This document shows positions 1 through 12,565 of a DNA stretch of 64,000 bases, piece by piece. Within the stretch, counting starts at the first letter, position 1, and every line of letters starts with the position of its first letter. Origin of the DNA: Ichthyophthirius multifiliis (lineage: Eukaryota > Ciliophora > Oligohymenophorea > Hymenostomatida); contig NW_004087089.1 in assembly GCF_000220395.1 (NCBI RefSeq), forward strand, positions 1,722-65,721, in the 5' to 3' direction. The notes under the pieces are model-generated. The model saw only the letters and a program-made list of their open reading frames with translations, searched no databases and was not told the DNA's origin. The position numbers and the translations under genes were made by a program.

Positions 1-355
1 AAATAAATATTAATATAATATAGTTTGTAACTATGTGTAATTCAAATTTAAATTCTTAATAATGTGCATCTAATGTAGGATTTGGTTTTGGAGAAACATA
101 AGCTTAAAATACTAGTTGTTAGTTTACATAAAATTAATAATTAGATATAAAAATATGGGAAAATATGATAACTAATATATGTGATATTAGATAAATATAA
201 ATTGAAATTAATGGAATTACTTTTCCAAATGTTGGAAATTTTTAAATAAGAGCTTAAGCTTTTAGTTAGAATAAAATTTTAATTACAAATATATCTTAAA
301 AAGAATTAATTATTTTACCTTCTAAATTGAGAAGTAAATACATATATATATATAA

Positions 356-402
<47 letters not shown>

Positions 403-3400
403 TATGTACATATATTTTTTATATAGGTTTTTTAATTTATAATAACGATAATTAAGTTATTTCTTAAATTTCTTAATATTAATTTATTTTTACACCTAAT
501 TTGAGTGATACTTTGAATTCTTTAGAATTATAAATTCCTTACACCTGGTTTTTATAATAAATATAAATTTCTGATTTTGATAAAATTTAACCTATTATAA
601 ACATTAATTAAATAGATATAGAAATGTATTCTCTCAATTAAAATATAAACATAGTAAATATATACATAAATAATTTTAAAAATATCAAAAAATATAAAAG
701 ATATAAATAACGCCTCAAACATATTTCTCAAACACATAAAATTAAATATTAATATAAATTTAAATATAAGCTTTAGATATTTTAAGCACATAAAAGTATA
801 CTTTAATATTAAAGAATATGATAAATCCATATCATTCACATTTAATAGATTTTCAAAATTAAGATATTATATTTTTAAATTTATTAAAAAACTAGAAAAT
901 TATAGAAACTGGAATTCCTGAAAATACTATTTAAATGAAGCCTTTTATTCAATTAAATCCGATTTAAAATTTAATAAAATGCACTTGGTAAAATAATGAA
1001 TAAGTTTGCTTAGCAGGAAATAAAATTTTATTAAATTTGAATTTTAATACATAGGTTTTTGTTGAAAAGAATTCTAGAATATAAATAAATTTTTTAAATG
1101 GAGTTTTGGATGATAATTAAAATTATATTATTTATTTTAGAGATTTTTAAAAAAATTTATAAAGTTTTAGTGGTATTGTTTCGTCATAAAACGAAATTTA
1201 GTTTAATAAATTTAATTCTGATGTTTATTTGAATTAAAATAGTAATATAATTATAGATGTTCCTAATTTTATATTACCTTTAATGTAAAAAGGAATTCAA
1301 ATAGAAATAAAAATATAAAATATGTTTAAGACTAATAATTTTTTAGATTAATATGTATATAAATCTTCTTTTTATTAAATATAACCCAATTAATTATTAA
1401 ATGTTTCAATTTAACAGTAAGATGATTATCCATATAAATAATTCATGTAAATAAATTAAATAACGACTCATAGTTTTACAATAATAAGTTCTTTATCTAT
1501 AAATATATATAATAAAAGTTAAATAGTAATAAAATTTCCATTTTAATTTAAACTTATAGAAAATAATGAAAGCAAAAGTAATTTAATAACATATAAATAA
1601 ATTTATAAAAATATAAATATATTAATAAAAAAGTACATAAATATATATTTATATATGCAATATATATATTTTTATTTATTATATTCCATTAATTAATATT
1701 AGGTTGCTAATTATAAATATTATAATAAAATGTAAAATTATTTATATAAATATAACCTGAATGTATTATTTTATCATCAAGTAATTAATATCTCATATAA
1801 TTTTAAGTTTAATAAAGTATTTTTAATGTTTAATAATTCATATTACAATTACCAAATATTTAAAACCCATATTCTACTTAAAAAACTGATAATATTATTA
1901 TTTAAACCTTTATTAATTAAACTGAAAGCCCTTCTGAAACTTCAGAAAACTAAATTTTGTAATTCACAGCAAAGCCATAATTATTTTCCAAAATTGAAAT
2001 AGAAATTGACAATCTAAAATTATATGAAAATAGTTTATATACTTTTTTAATTCAAATAGATTTATCTGTTTAATCTAATGGCTTTTTAATATTAGAGTTT
2101 CCTCCTTAATATATAAATTCGTTTGAATTCAAATCTGTTTTATTTTAAAATATAAATTAATAATTAAGTTTCATTGTCATACCTATTTTAGAAAATAATG
2201 TTCTGAAGTTATAAATACAACAATAATTAAATGTAAATTAAATTTTAAAATTATAAATAAAACTACTAAACCCACCAGTTAATGATATTAGCTATTAAAT
2301 AAAAATAAAAACTTAAAATAATCAAAATTAAGAAATATAATATTCAGAAGTTATACTTTCAGAAATAGCGTCTTTCTAAGTAAAATCTTTTCCTTTTATA
2401 GAATTTAATAGAATATCATCTGAAAATAATGTATTAACAGAATATTAATTTTATATGACCTCTTCTTCATTGATTTTATAAAGAGTTTTTTTAGTAATAA
2501 TATTTCCATTAGAAATTGATATATAAAATGTTAATAATTAATGTAAATTAATTTCATAAAATATAGAACTATTAACTTGCTACAATCAAATATAAAACAT
2601 AGTAAAATAAATAAAAATATATATTTAAATATATAATAAATATTTATAAGGTTATCTAAATTGATTTTAAAAATTAAATATTAGATGCAAATACATTGTT
2701 CTCATTTAAAATATCTAATATTAGAAACCCTTTATCTTTTTAACCAATAAAAGGTATTAGTTTTAGCCTATAAAAAAATATTTAGAATAATTACAGTTTA
2801 TATAATTATAGTGATAACCAAATAAATTTAATTAATAATATTCCTAAATATTTAACTGCTTCCTTATTTATATAAAGCCATTTTTTAAATTAATATACTG
2901 ATTATTTATTTAAAATATATTTGAGTTTAGAAATACCTTAAAATGGTTTTATATAGATAACCTTTCCACGAGAATTATAAATAACTTATTAAAACACAAT
3001 TTTTTTAAATGAATTACCATTAATATTAGAGAATTATAAAATAAATACAATTAATAATATAAATATTCTAATTATAAAATGCACTAGAAGGTATTTTAGT
3101 GAAGAAATTCGAATAAAAATAAATTTATAAAACCCTACTAGACTATAAAGAATATATTCTTATTTTCTATTATAAACTTAAGATTAGGAGAAATACACTA
3201 TAGAAACGTATAATGGATAAGATTTAAAATATAAAAATAAATGCTCATTTGAATAAGCTTGTTAAGACTGCAATTTAGATTCTATTAATATTTGCAAATC
3301 ATGCTATTAATAAGATCTCGTCTATATTGAAGATTCTGGTACTTTTTTAAATAGAAGTATTTTAAATATCATTAATGGAAGTTGTGTAGAAAAATGCGAT

Positions 3401-5772
3401 TCAGAAAGCTATTTAAACACAAGTAGTTAATTAATTAAAACATGTGAAAATTGTTCTGAAAATTGTAAAGAGTGTATAAATGATGGAAAATAATGTACTT
3501 TATGCGATTAAAATTCAAGATTTAAATTTTTATTTAATAAAAATTGTATTGAAAAATGTCCTTTAAAGTATTTTTGTAAGAAAATATAATTATATATAAT
3601 TTTTATATATGTATTTAAAAAAAAAAAAAGCTAATGATAATAATATATGTGAACCATGTGTAAATACTGGACCTTTTTTTTGCGAAAATTGCACTTCTAA
3701 AAGCTTTTGTACTTCTTGTAAAGTTGATTATTTTTTAGTTCCTTAAACAGGAAAATGTGTATTAGAATGTGAAAAAGAAAATGGGTTAAAATAAATTATA
3801 ATTACAAATATATAATATAAAATATAGTTTATATACAAAAAGTTAAAATATATGTGGATAATGTAATATTGGATGTACAAAATGTATAGAAAATGCATTT
3901 TATTGCACTGAATGTAGTCCTTAATTTGTATTTAATTAAGATAAAAATCAATGTTAAAATATATGTGAAACCGGTTATTTATAATAAATAAACTCTTTTG
4001 GAAAATAAATATGTAAAAAATGTATTGAACCATGTTTTTAATGCACCGGAGATTAAAAAACATGCACGAAATGTATATAAGGATATTATTTATTAGAATA
4101 AACTTGCTTAAACTAAATTGAAATAAAAGAAGGCTATTTTGGAAACAAAAAAACAGGTTTAGTTGTAAAATGTTCATTTTAATGTAAATAATGTACTCAA
4201 GAGAATATATGCGATTAATGTTTTTCTAATTATTATATATTTAATGTAAAAAAAAATATATATGTATAATATAATTTTTTAAAGGATAAATGTGTTGCTT
4301 AATGCCCTGAAAATACTATATTAATAAATGGAAAATGTAGTTTAAATATAAAGATAAGTAGTACATTTAATAATTAAGATTAAAGTAATTTAATACCTTT
4401 TCCTTTGTTAATATCATGCATGATGTTCGGAATTTCAGTTTATTTTTCGAAAATAGATAAACCAGTTACTTTCGTTCCTGGATGCATTGTAGGTTTTTGT
4501 GGCTTTTTCGAATGGATTTCGTGGATAATTTTAATTTAAATAAGCTTTTAGTACGAAGGAGGGAACAGTACGGCTAGTATTTTATCTATATTGGGTATTT
4601 TGGGACTATATATAGCCAATTTATGTTATTTTTTGGTTTTTAGATATTAAGTTTTGGATGATTAGAGGTATATGGAATGGTCAGAAAATAAAAAGAATAA
4701 AATTTGCAGTAATTTAATTTAATTTTTAGGCTTGATTTTTTCTTTTAAAATGCAAAAAATTATCTTTAGTTAATATTTTAATTAAAGTTTTTTTAAATGT
4801 AAATTAAAAAGTATAGATTCTTTTTTTTAGTTTAATAAAATATCTTTTATTAGTGTTTTTCTAAATTCCTCTTTTATTATTATCGCTGCAGGTATTATTT
4901 CATATAAATATTAGCAAAAAATTCAAGTTTTTATACTTGCTTTGGATGCATTAATTGTTACAGTGCTTATGGTACTTTTTATGGTCTGGGAAGCTTTTAA
5001 AAATGATAATTTTTTCTATGAAAATCAGAATTAGAGCCATATTTTGCCTTTTTAAGGTGGTGAGAGTTTTAATAATTCACGTTTTTTACCTAATGAAATC
5101 AATTAGTCGAGATTAATTGGTAATTAATCTAAGTTTTTGAATTTTGAAAAGTCTATTGTGAGAAAATAATACTCAAATTCCTATTTATTTGAGTTTTGTG
5201 AAGAAAAAAAAGTTTTTAGAAGTGAAAAAATGCAAAATGCGTATTTTGATTTATGTAAAGAACAATTGAATTTGAAAAATGCGAAAAATTTAGGAATAGT
5301 TGTTTAGTAGGAAATTTATGAAAATGTATATTTTATAGGAGGAAATAAAAAAAAAAAGATTTTTAATATTTAAAATATAAATAAAGAAGATATTTTAAAA
5401 TAAGAAAAAAGCTAAATTAATTTATAAGTAAATAAATAAATAAAAAATAAAAATAAAAAATTATTTCAAATTTATTATTAATTAATTTATATATAAAGTA
5501 ATATGAATCGATTTTAAAAGATAGTTGCTAATATTAATAAGTTGAAGAATATTAATAAAACAAAAAATATAAACAGAAACCATATATTGAAATTAATAGC
5601 GAAAGATTAAATATATAAATGAAAAAAAAAATATCAAATAAAATAATTAAAACAGAATATAATTTAATTAAAAATAAAAGTAAATATTCATTGAAAAATA
5701 TATAAGAAAAAAAATCAAAAAATATATTATAATAAAATTATATTGTTGAAAAAAATTAAAAAGTAAAATATT

Positions 5773-5804
<32 letters not shown>

Positions 5805-6863
5805 ATATAAATATTTATTTATTTATTATGTAAATTAATTTTTTTATATCATACTAAATATTTTACGATTTATATTTTATTTTATTTATTTAATTTTTAA
5901 TAAGTTAATAGATTAAAATGAAGTTGTTGATACTAATCCTTTTTTATCGTAATCTTTTGTATAATAAATTACTAATAAAGAAAATTTCTAGAATATATTT
6001 AATATATAACATAATTCAAAAGTTAATTTAAGTTCTCAAAATACAAAAAAAACAACTTCTTAAATATTATAAGAAATTTAGAAAATATAAATATTTCCTT
6101 TATAACCAACTATTAACTCTATATAAAAAAAAAAAAAATTATAACTTAATAATGATGATGTAAAAAACAAATATAATATATAAAATAATAATATATATAT
6201 AAAGGTTATTTATGATTAAAATGAAAGCATACATACAGCATTGGAAGATGATATGAATTTTAATGAAGTAAGTCCATCTGATTTTAATATATTAAATTAA
6301 AAATATGATAATCACTATTTTATTTAACATTATCCTGATTTACCCACGAATACTATTCACATATAAAAGCCTTAGATAATATTCTCTGATATATAAAGCT
6401 TAAATAAAAACATATTAAATTAAAATTAAAATTATTTTAATAATAATAATATAAAAGATAATATTTCTTAAATTTAAAATAATAATATGCAGAATACTAT
6501 TTATGTAAATGAAAATAATATTTAATTTAATAAAATAAATAAGAAAAATTCTTCTACTAATTTTAATATAAAACCTGTAGACTAAATTAAATTAAAAACT
6601 TTGGAAAAAATATACATTTAAAGAAAATTTAAAAAAAAGAAAAAGGTTTAGAAAGGTAAAACTAATTTAGAAAGAGAAGTTAAGGATAGTTCATAAATTT
6701 ATATTTCGGATATTAAAAAACCTAATAATGAAGAAAAAAATAAAGATATTTCATAAATATATATATAGGATTTAAAAAGAATTAGAAATGAAGATAAAGA
6801 AATGGAAGAAGAAAAAGATATTTCATATTTAAAAAAAATAAATAATGTTTAAAATATTTAATG

Positions 6864-6864
<1 letters not shown>
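1..6864 (+). CDS. Giant cysteine-rich multi-pass membrane protein, 3' part (5' end outside window)
   Basis: Read in code 6 the window opens inside this gene. Introns that restore the frame are 334-426, 654-700, 1578-1702, 2602-2650, 3576-3630, 3785-3827 (or to 3842), 4246-4284, 5428-5498 and 5763-5904; the first contains a long TA repeat. Protein layout: a beta-strand-rich, probably extracellular region (1 to about 3230), a furin/growth-factor-receptor-like Cys-rich block with repeated C-x2-C spacing such as CENCSENCKEC (about 3230-4340), a multi-pass membrane block of roughly six helices (about 4390-5010), and a long Q/N/K-rich cytoplasmic tail ending at TGA 6862-6864. Such Cys-rich surface or receptor-like proteins are greatly expanded in Tetrahymena and relatives. 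No enzymatic domain is seen and the ligand cannot be inferred. The gene continues upstream of position 1. Confidence 0.8.
353..398. repeat. TA dinucleotide repeat inside an intron
   Basis: An almost uninterrupted TA tract lying inside intron 334-426 of the first gene. Several other introns in the window carry the same kind of tract. Confidence 0.85.
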
Positions 6865-6904
<40 letters not shown>

Positions 6905-7179
6905 CCATTTTTTATTATATAAGACTTATTTTATTTGTATTAATATTATTAAAATAAAAAAATATAAAATAATATATATATTAATAATTTTTTTTTTTTT
7001 ATATTTTTATTATATAATTTTTTATCCTTTTTATATTTATTTTTATGCGTTTTTTTTTTTTTTATTTATAATATATACATAAATTTGTATTTAAATTAAA
7101 TAGTTTGTTAATTTTTTTAAATTTTGAATTTAATTTTTTATAAAAATAAAAAATTTCAAATTCAAAAAATATAAAAAAA
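6865..7179. other. Intergenic spacer with TA repeat
   Basis: Between the stop of the giant membrane protein and the ATG of the phosphatase. It holds a TA tract at about 6867-6901 and A/T runs. No coding signal on either strand. Confidence 0.7.
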
Positions 7180-7753
7180 ATGTTGGCAAAAATTTGTGAT
7201 TTTATTTCTTTTCAAAAACAAAAAAAGTATTAAAATATTAAATTTAAAAATATTAATTATATTTTAGAATTCCTTAAATCATAAAAGATTTTTACGAACA
7301 TGAAATAATTGAAACAAATAATACTAATAATTAACAATAATAATTTAAATTCGAAATCCCTATCTAAAACCCAAATTCAAAAATCTTAATACTTGATTTA
7401 GATGAAACATTAGTGGCCACTTCTTGCTTAAAATTTGATTCAGCCGATTTTTAAATACAAGTAGTACTTCCTAATGGCAAAAATAAAAATATATGGGTGA
7501 AAAAAAGACCATTTGTAGATGATTTTTTTGCATAATTAAGCCATTATTATGAAATTTTTATATTTACAGGCAGTATAAAATAATATGCTGATGCTCTAAT
7601 AGATAGAATTGATAAAAAAGGTTTAATAAAAGGCCGATTTTATCGAGAACATTGCACTTTTGACTAAAATGGAAATTTTTATAAAAACCTTAATAATTTT
7701 ACTAATATATAAATTGAAAATATAATTATAATAGATGTAAAAAAACATAAAAA

Positions 7754-7784
<31 letters not shown>

Positions 7785-8595
7785 CATTGAAAAAAAAAAA
7801 AATACTAAAGAATTAAATGAGTTGTTTTTAAAAAAATATGGAAAACGGAATATAAATAAAAGAATTTGATCTAAATAATATATAAAAAGACGACGAATTG
7901 AAAAAACTAGTCCCTTTTTTAAAAATAATGTCAGATTTTAAAGACATGAGGGATGTTTCTTAAAATCTATAGTCTTTTTTAGAAAATAAAGACATAGAAT
8001 ATGTGGATAAATAAGGTTAAGAATGTATTTTAAAATAAGGAAAATATAAAATTTATAAAGATAGATTAAATACAGAAATGTCGGATTCTACAAAATCTGG
8101 AAATATAGAAATGAAGTTTTTAGATGAAAGTTAAAAGTCTAATTCTGGTTAAACTATTAGAATTGAAGAAAATGGAAATTATTTAAATGAAATTAATAGA
8201 GTTTATCATATTGATGAAATTAATATTTATTAATAAGAATATACATAATAATTATAATAATAAGAAGAATAAGAAGAAATAATTTAAGAAAAAAAAATAG
8301 AAAAAAAAATAAGTTGTTTGATATGTAATCATTTAAGTAATAAATTTTAAATAAAATTCATGCAGATAACTTTAAATAAGTTAGATATTATTAAAGTATT
8401 AATGAATAGGAATCTAATAGTAATTAAAAAGAAGATACAATTGAAGATCCTGAAAATTTCATTAAAAGAGCTAACTCTATTGGCTTTTACAAAAAAAGAA
8501 GATGTGTTTCAAATGTTGATTAATTATAAACTAAATTTAATAAAATCTAAATTGATAATGATTAGTTTAATTCACCTGTTAATAAAGAAGTATGA
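7180..8595 (+). CDS. FCP1/SCP-like (NIF-domain) protein phosphatase
   Basis: HAD-superfamily phosphatase of the RNA polymerase II CTD phosphatase / SCP type. ATG at 7180; introns 7227-7267, 7737-7810 and a tiny 29-nt intron 8337-8365; stop TGA 8593-8595. The catalytic motif is ILDLDETLVATS (nucleophile Asp of DLDET), followed by WVKKRPFVDDFF, then FTGSIKQYADALID, then IIIID directly spliced to NQMSCF, which occupies the place of the family's D-N-S-P, and VPFLK. This covers a complete NIF domain in the first two thirds. The last third is Q/E-rich and includes a CLIC motif but no recognised domain. The 74-nt intron holding a TA tract splits the D-N motif exactly, which supports the splice call. 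Cellular substrate unknown; SCP-like enzymes usually act on Ser/Thr phosphates. Confidence 0.87.
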
Positions 8596-8956
8596 TTATA
8601 TAGAAATATATATTATTATTATTATAAAATTATATATTTTATTTTGTATTTATACTTTTTATTCTAATAATTTCTCTGTTTTTTATTAATATCTCTTTTT
8701 TAAAAAAATAAAATAAAATAGAATTTATTTATAAATTCTAATTAATAAATAAAAAAAATCATTTAATAAAATAATTATTTTTATTTAAACTTCTGTGTTT
8801 ATTTTTTAATTTTAAAATAAAAACTTTAAAAACATATTTTTTTTGCTTAACTTTTAAATTTAGTTTTTAACAATAAAATACTTTTATTTATATATTTTTA
8901 AAACATAGAAATATTATATATAAAATTAAATTTATTATAAAAAAATAAAACTAAAT
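8596..8956. other. Intergenic spacer
   Basis: Very AT-rich, with A- and T-runs only. I see no gene, repeat unit or RNA. Confidence 0.6.
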
Positions 8957-9973
8957 ATGTAAAAAAACTTATATTTTCCTCCCGAAAATCAATAATTAAA
9001 AAAAAATTATTAAACATGCGGAAAATGGACTTCTTATTAAATTAATTAAAAATAAACACCATATAAAATTATATTTTCGAACATATAAAGTCTAAAAGAA
9101 AAGCTTATGAAAATAAAACAAATGGGAATAGAAAATTTAATAATTTTAAGTGACTTTGACTAAACAATAACTGGTTTCGGGACTAAAGAAGCTCCTTAGC
9201 CTGCTTCTTTTGGCATCATAAGGAAAAGCAAACATGTTTCTCCTAATTTTAATGTAGAATTAACCAGATTATTCGAAAAATATCAACCTTATGAGCATAA
9301 TATGACCATTGATTAAAATTTGAAATTATAAATGATCGAAGAATGGAATTGTTTAGTTTAAAAAATCTTTAATGAAGAAAAGATAAGTAAATCATAGATC
9401 AATGATAGTCTTAATGTCAGTAATTTACGAATTAGGTATTTTTTTAAAGAACTTATAGGCTAATGTAAGGAAATTAATCTTCCTTTTTATATAATTTCTG
9501 GAGGTTTATCTCCCATAATTGCATCTTGTATGGAAGAACTAGTCGGAAACCCCTAAGAATACCCAAATCTATTTATTTTTTGTAATGAAGGTTATTTTAA
9601 CGAAGAAGAAAAACTACATAAAATCAATATGGTAGTAAATACAAATAGCAAATAGCTTTTAGTTTCGAAAAAATAATTCAATTTGAGGAAAAATGTATTC
9701 CTTTTTGGGGATTATCAACATGATATTTTTATGAAAAAAGACACAGAGTGTGAAAACGCAGTTTGTGTGATGTTTGTGAGAGAAAATTTGGATTAAAATG
9801 AAATTTCGGTTCTAAAAAATGAATGGGATGCTTTAATTGTTGGGGAAGGGAATTTTATTTTGCATTAAATGTTGTTAAATTTCGTTAGTGGAGGCTAGTT
9901 TTTTAATTTTTAGGAAGAATTTAATTAAGAAGAATAGAATCTTTAGGAAATTAAGGATATTATATTTAAATGA
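8957..9973 (+). CDS. Cytosolic 5'-nucleotidase III-like (pyrimidine 5'-nucleotidase, UMPH-1 family)
   Basis: Intronless, 338 residues, close to the usual family length. Expected role: hydrolysis of nucleoside monophosphates (pyrimidine NMPs in animals) to nucleoside plus phosphate in the cytosol. HAD motif I is LIILSDFDQTITGFGTKE with both Asp residues; motif II region is PFYIISGGLSPII; the late Mg-binding motif is FLFGDYQHDIFM (G-D-x3-D). The ATG at 8957 was chosen because the frame stays open from it and the segment before motif I (IQSLKEKLMKIKQMG) looks like the family's helical cap region; internal ATGs at 9107 and 9122 would remove it. Stop TGA 9971-9973. Confidence 0.87.
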
Positions 9974-10480
9974 ATTTTTTATCTTTTTTATTTGAGAGTG
10001 TATATTAAGAAAGGAATTTTCTTAGTTTTTGTAATTTTTTTTTGTTTAAAAAATCATTATTATTTTTATATATATTTAATTTTAATCTTTTGTTTTGTTT
10101 AAAAAAGTATGTATAGTTAACAAATAAAAAAAATTAATAATAAAATATATTTATTTATTTTTATTAAATAAAAGTATAATTATTTATTTATTAGTTTTTT
10201 TTTATTTTATATAAAAATTAAAATTATATTAAATATTAGATTTTTTATATAAAAGTCTACAAAAAAAAAAGATAATATTAATAATATTTAAATATATATT
10301 AATTTATAAGAAATTTTTAAATAATATATATATAAGTATGTAATTTAAATTATTGATTATAAAATCGTAAAATTAAAAAAATATAATAGTCCAATTTTAT
10401 ATCAAAGAATTATGTAATAAAGAATTTTTATATATTAAATAAAAAGAAAAATAAGATAAGTATTCTTAAATATCAATATA
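9974..10480. other. Convergent intergenic spacer
   Basis: Lies between the tail-to-tail nucleotidase (+) and AGC kinase (-). T-runs and AT-rich sequence only; nothing coding recognised. Confidence 0.6.
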
Positions 10481-10611
10481 TCATGCATTAATAGAATTAA
10501 TATTAATATTTAAATTAGTATAAGTATTAATGCTTTTATAAGAGTCTAATTATTCTTAATTAAAGCATTAATCAAAGAATAAATTTATTGCTTTAAATAT
10601 GATTAATAAAA

Positions 10612-10689
<78 letters not shown>

Positions 10690-12565
10690 AATATATATTC
10701 TGATTTACGTTTATTAGTAAATTAATAATCAAAATAAGTTAACCATTATCTTTAATTTATATCAGGTTTAAAAGGCGGAGAAATCTTATAATTTTTTAAA
10801 TTATTATATATAAATATAAAAAAATTAAAAATTATTTATTAATTTGTAATAATATTTTTATAAAAAATAAATATAAAATAAAAAATACATTTTTATTGTA
10901 TAATTAAAACCAATCAATATTTTAAAACCAAATATGTTTTTTAATTTCTTCAGCTTGATTTTTATAACCAATTCTTTATTTATAATCTTTTTACAGTAAC
11001 TAAAAATATATTTATATATATATATATATATATTTTTATATATTTATATATATTTATATATTTATTTTATATATATTTTTTTTTAATACTTAAGACATAA
11101 GATTTTTTGCCTCTAACGATACTTAGTTTTGGTGAAATGGAAACATTAAAGGTTTATTTAAAATATTTTCAAACATAACTTTATGTTATTTATCATAAAA
11201 AGCAGGAATTCCATATAACATTTCATATCTAAAATTTTTTAAAATTTATTTTATATATATATATAATTTTTTTACATTATAATTCCAAAAGACCACCAAT
11301 CAGAAATCTATATATATAAAAAAATTATACTAGTATATTTATTTTATTTAACTTTTTGTTACTTTTTAACTGCCTTTTCCCTATAACAATTCAGGTGAAA
11401 TATATTCAGGAGTTCCACAAAACGTCATTGCTGTTTCTTCATTATTTAAAATTTTTGCTAGTCCAAAATCTGTTAAACATATATTTCCTTACTCATCTAA
11501 TAAAATATTTTCTAATTTCATATCTCTATAGACTATATTTTTATTATGCAAATATTCTAAAGCTAATAAAATTTAGGCAGCATAAAACTTGACTTTTTCT
11601 TCAATAAAAATATAATTTATTTTTAAATGCTAAAATAAATCTCCACCTTTATATACTTTCATTATTATATAAATTGCTTTTTAATCTTCAAAAATTCCAA
11701 AAACTTCAGATAAAAAAGAATGCTTTATACTTTAAAGAACCTTTTTTTCGTTTTCAATATGTTAATATTATTATTTTGCAATCATATCGACTTTATTAAT
11801 CATTTTTATGGCGACTTCCATTTCTATTAAAAATAGATAATTATATTAACAATTTATATATATAATATAAAAATTTACATGTTGTTTTATGAATGGATAG
11901 AAAAACACATCCAAAAGCTCCTTATCCTAATAATTTTATAAAATTAAAGTCATTAATTTAATATTTTTAAGATAATTAATATTATTAATATTATTATTTT
12001 TATTATAATTATTATTATTGTTATTATTATTATTATAATTATTATTATTATTTTTATAATTATTATTTTTATATATATATTTTTTATTTTATTTTTTAAC
12101 TATTATTATATAAATTATCATATTCTTCATAATCTATTTCCTTTTTAATTATTTTAGAATATATATAATTTTTTTATATATTTTAAATTATACATTTATT
12201 TGAATATTTTTTGTAAAAGGATTTTTTATATACTTTTAAAGTATATGGTCTTTCTAATTTTTATATTTTTTTTAACAAATATTTACATATTTTTAATTTT
12301 ACAATTAAAATTAATTTTATTTTTATTTTAAGAGATATATTATATTATTTAATAATATTACTAAGTAAAATGTTCTTTCTATTATTATTATTTTAATAAA
12401 ATAAATAAAAAAATAAAATATTTAAATTTTAATTAATTTTTTTTATTTTGTACTATCCACAATAATATCTAATATTACTATTTTTTTATTTTTAAATTAT
12501 TAAGAACTCTAGTCCTGAAGCACTTTAGGCTATAGCATATATTTACTCGAACGAAATTCTGACAT
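10481..12565 (-). CDS. AGC-family Ser/Thr protein kinase with polyglutamine N-terminal region
   Basis: Reads from ATG 12565 (MSEFRSSKY) down to TGA 10483-10481 through several introns. A Q-rich stretch encoded by TAA repeats (about 11950-12080) precedes the kinase domain. Kinase motifs in order: LLGQGAFGCVFLS (glycine loop), VAIKMINKV (Lys), NIVYRDMKLENILLDE (catalytic loop in the YRD form typical of AGC kinases), LTDFGLAKI (DFG), MTFCGTPEYISPE (activation segment with Thr), DWWSFGIIM, IWFQNIDW, and the AGC C-tail start ISPPFKPDIN. The last intron carries the long TA tract 10617-10685. It resembles PKA/PKG/PKB-type kinases. No cyclic-nucleotide-binding or PH domain is visible, so the subfamily is open. 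Confidence 0.88.
10617..10685. repeat. Long TA dinucleotide repeat
   Basis: About 70 bases of nearly pure TA. It falls in the last intron of the AGC kinase on the other strand if the exon encoding PINLFFDQCF is accepted. Confidence 0.85.

Noticed and set aside
6861-7082. Plus-strand ORF starting in a TA repeat
   Set aside because: Its residues are the I-Y repeat of TA plus T-runs; it begins at the stop of the preceding gene and has no protein character.
8360-8689. Plus-strand 109-codon ORF
   Set aside because: Wrong frame of the phosphatase C-terminus; the correct frame after the 29-nt intron gives the acidic, more protein-like ending at TGA 8593-8595.
11500-11560. YRD instead of HRD in the AGC kinase as a sign of a pseudokinase
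   Set aside because: YRD is the normal form in AGC kinases; Lys, Asp and DFG are all present.
11356-11592. Plus-strand ORF of 78 codons
   Set aside because: It is the antisense of the AGC kinase exon encoding the catalytic loop, DFG and activation segment.
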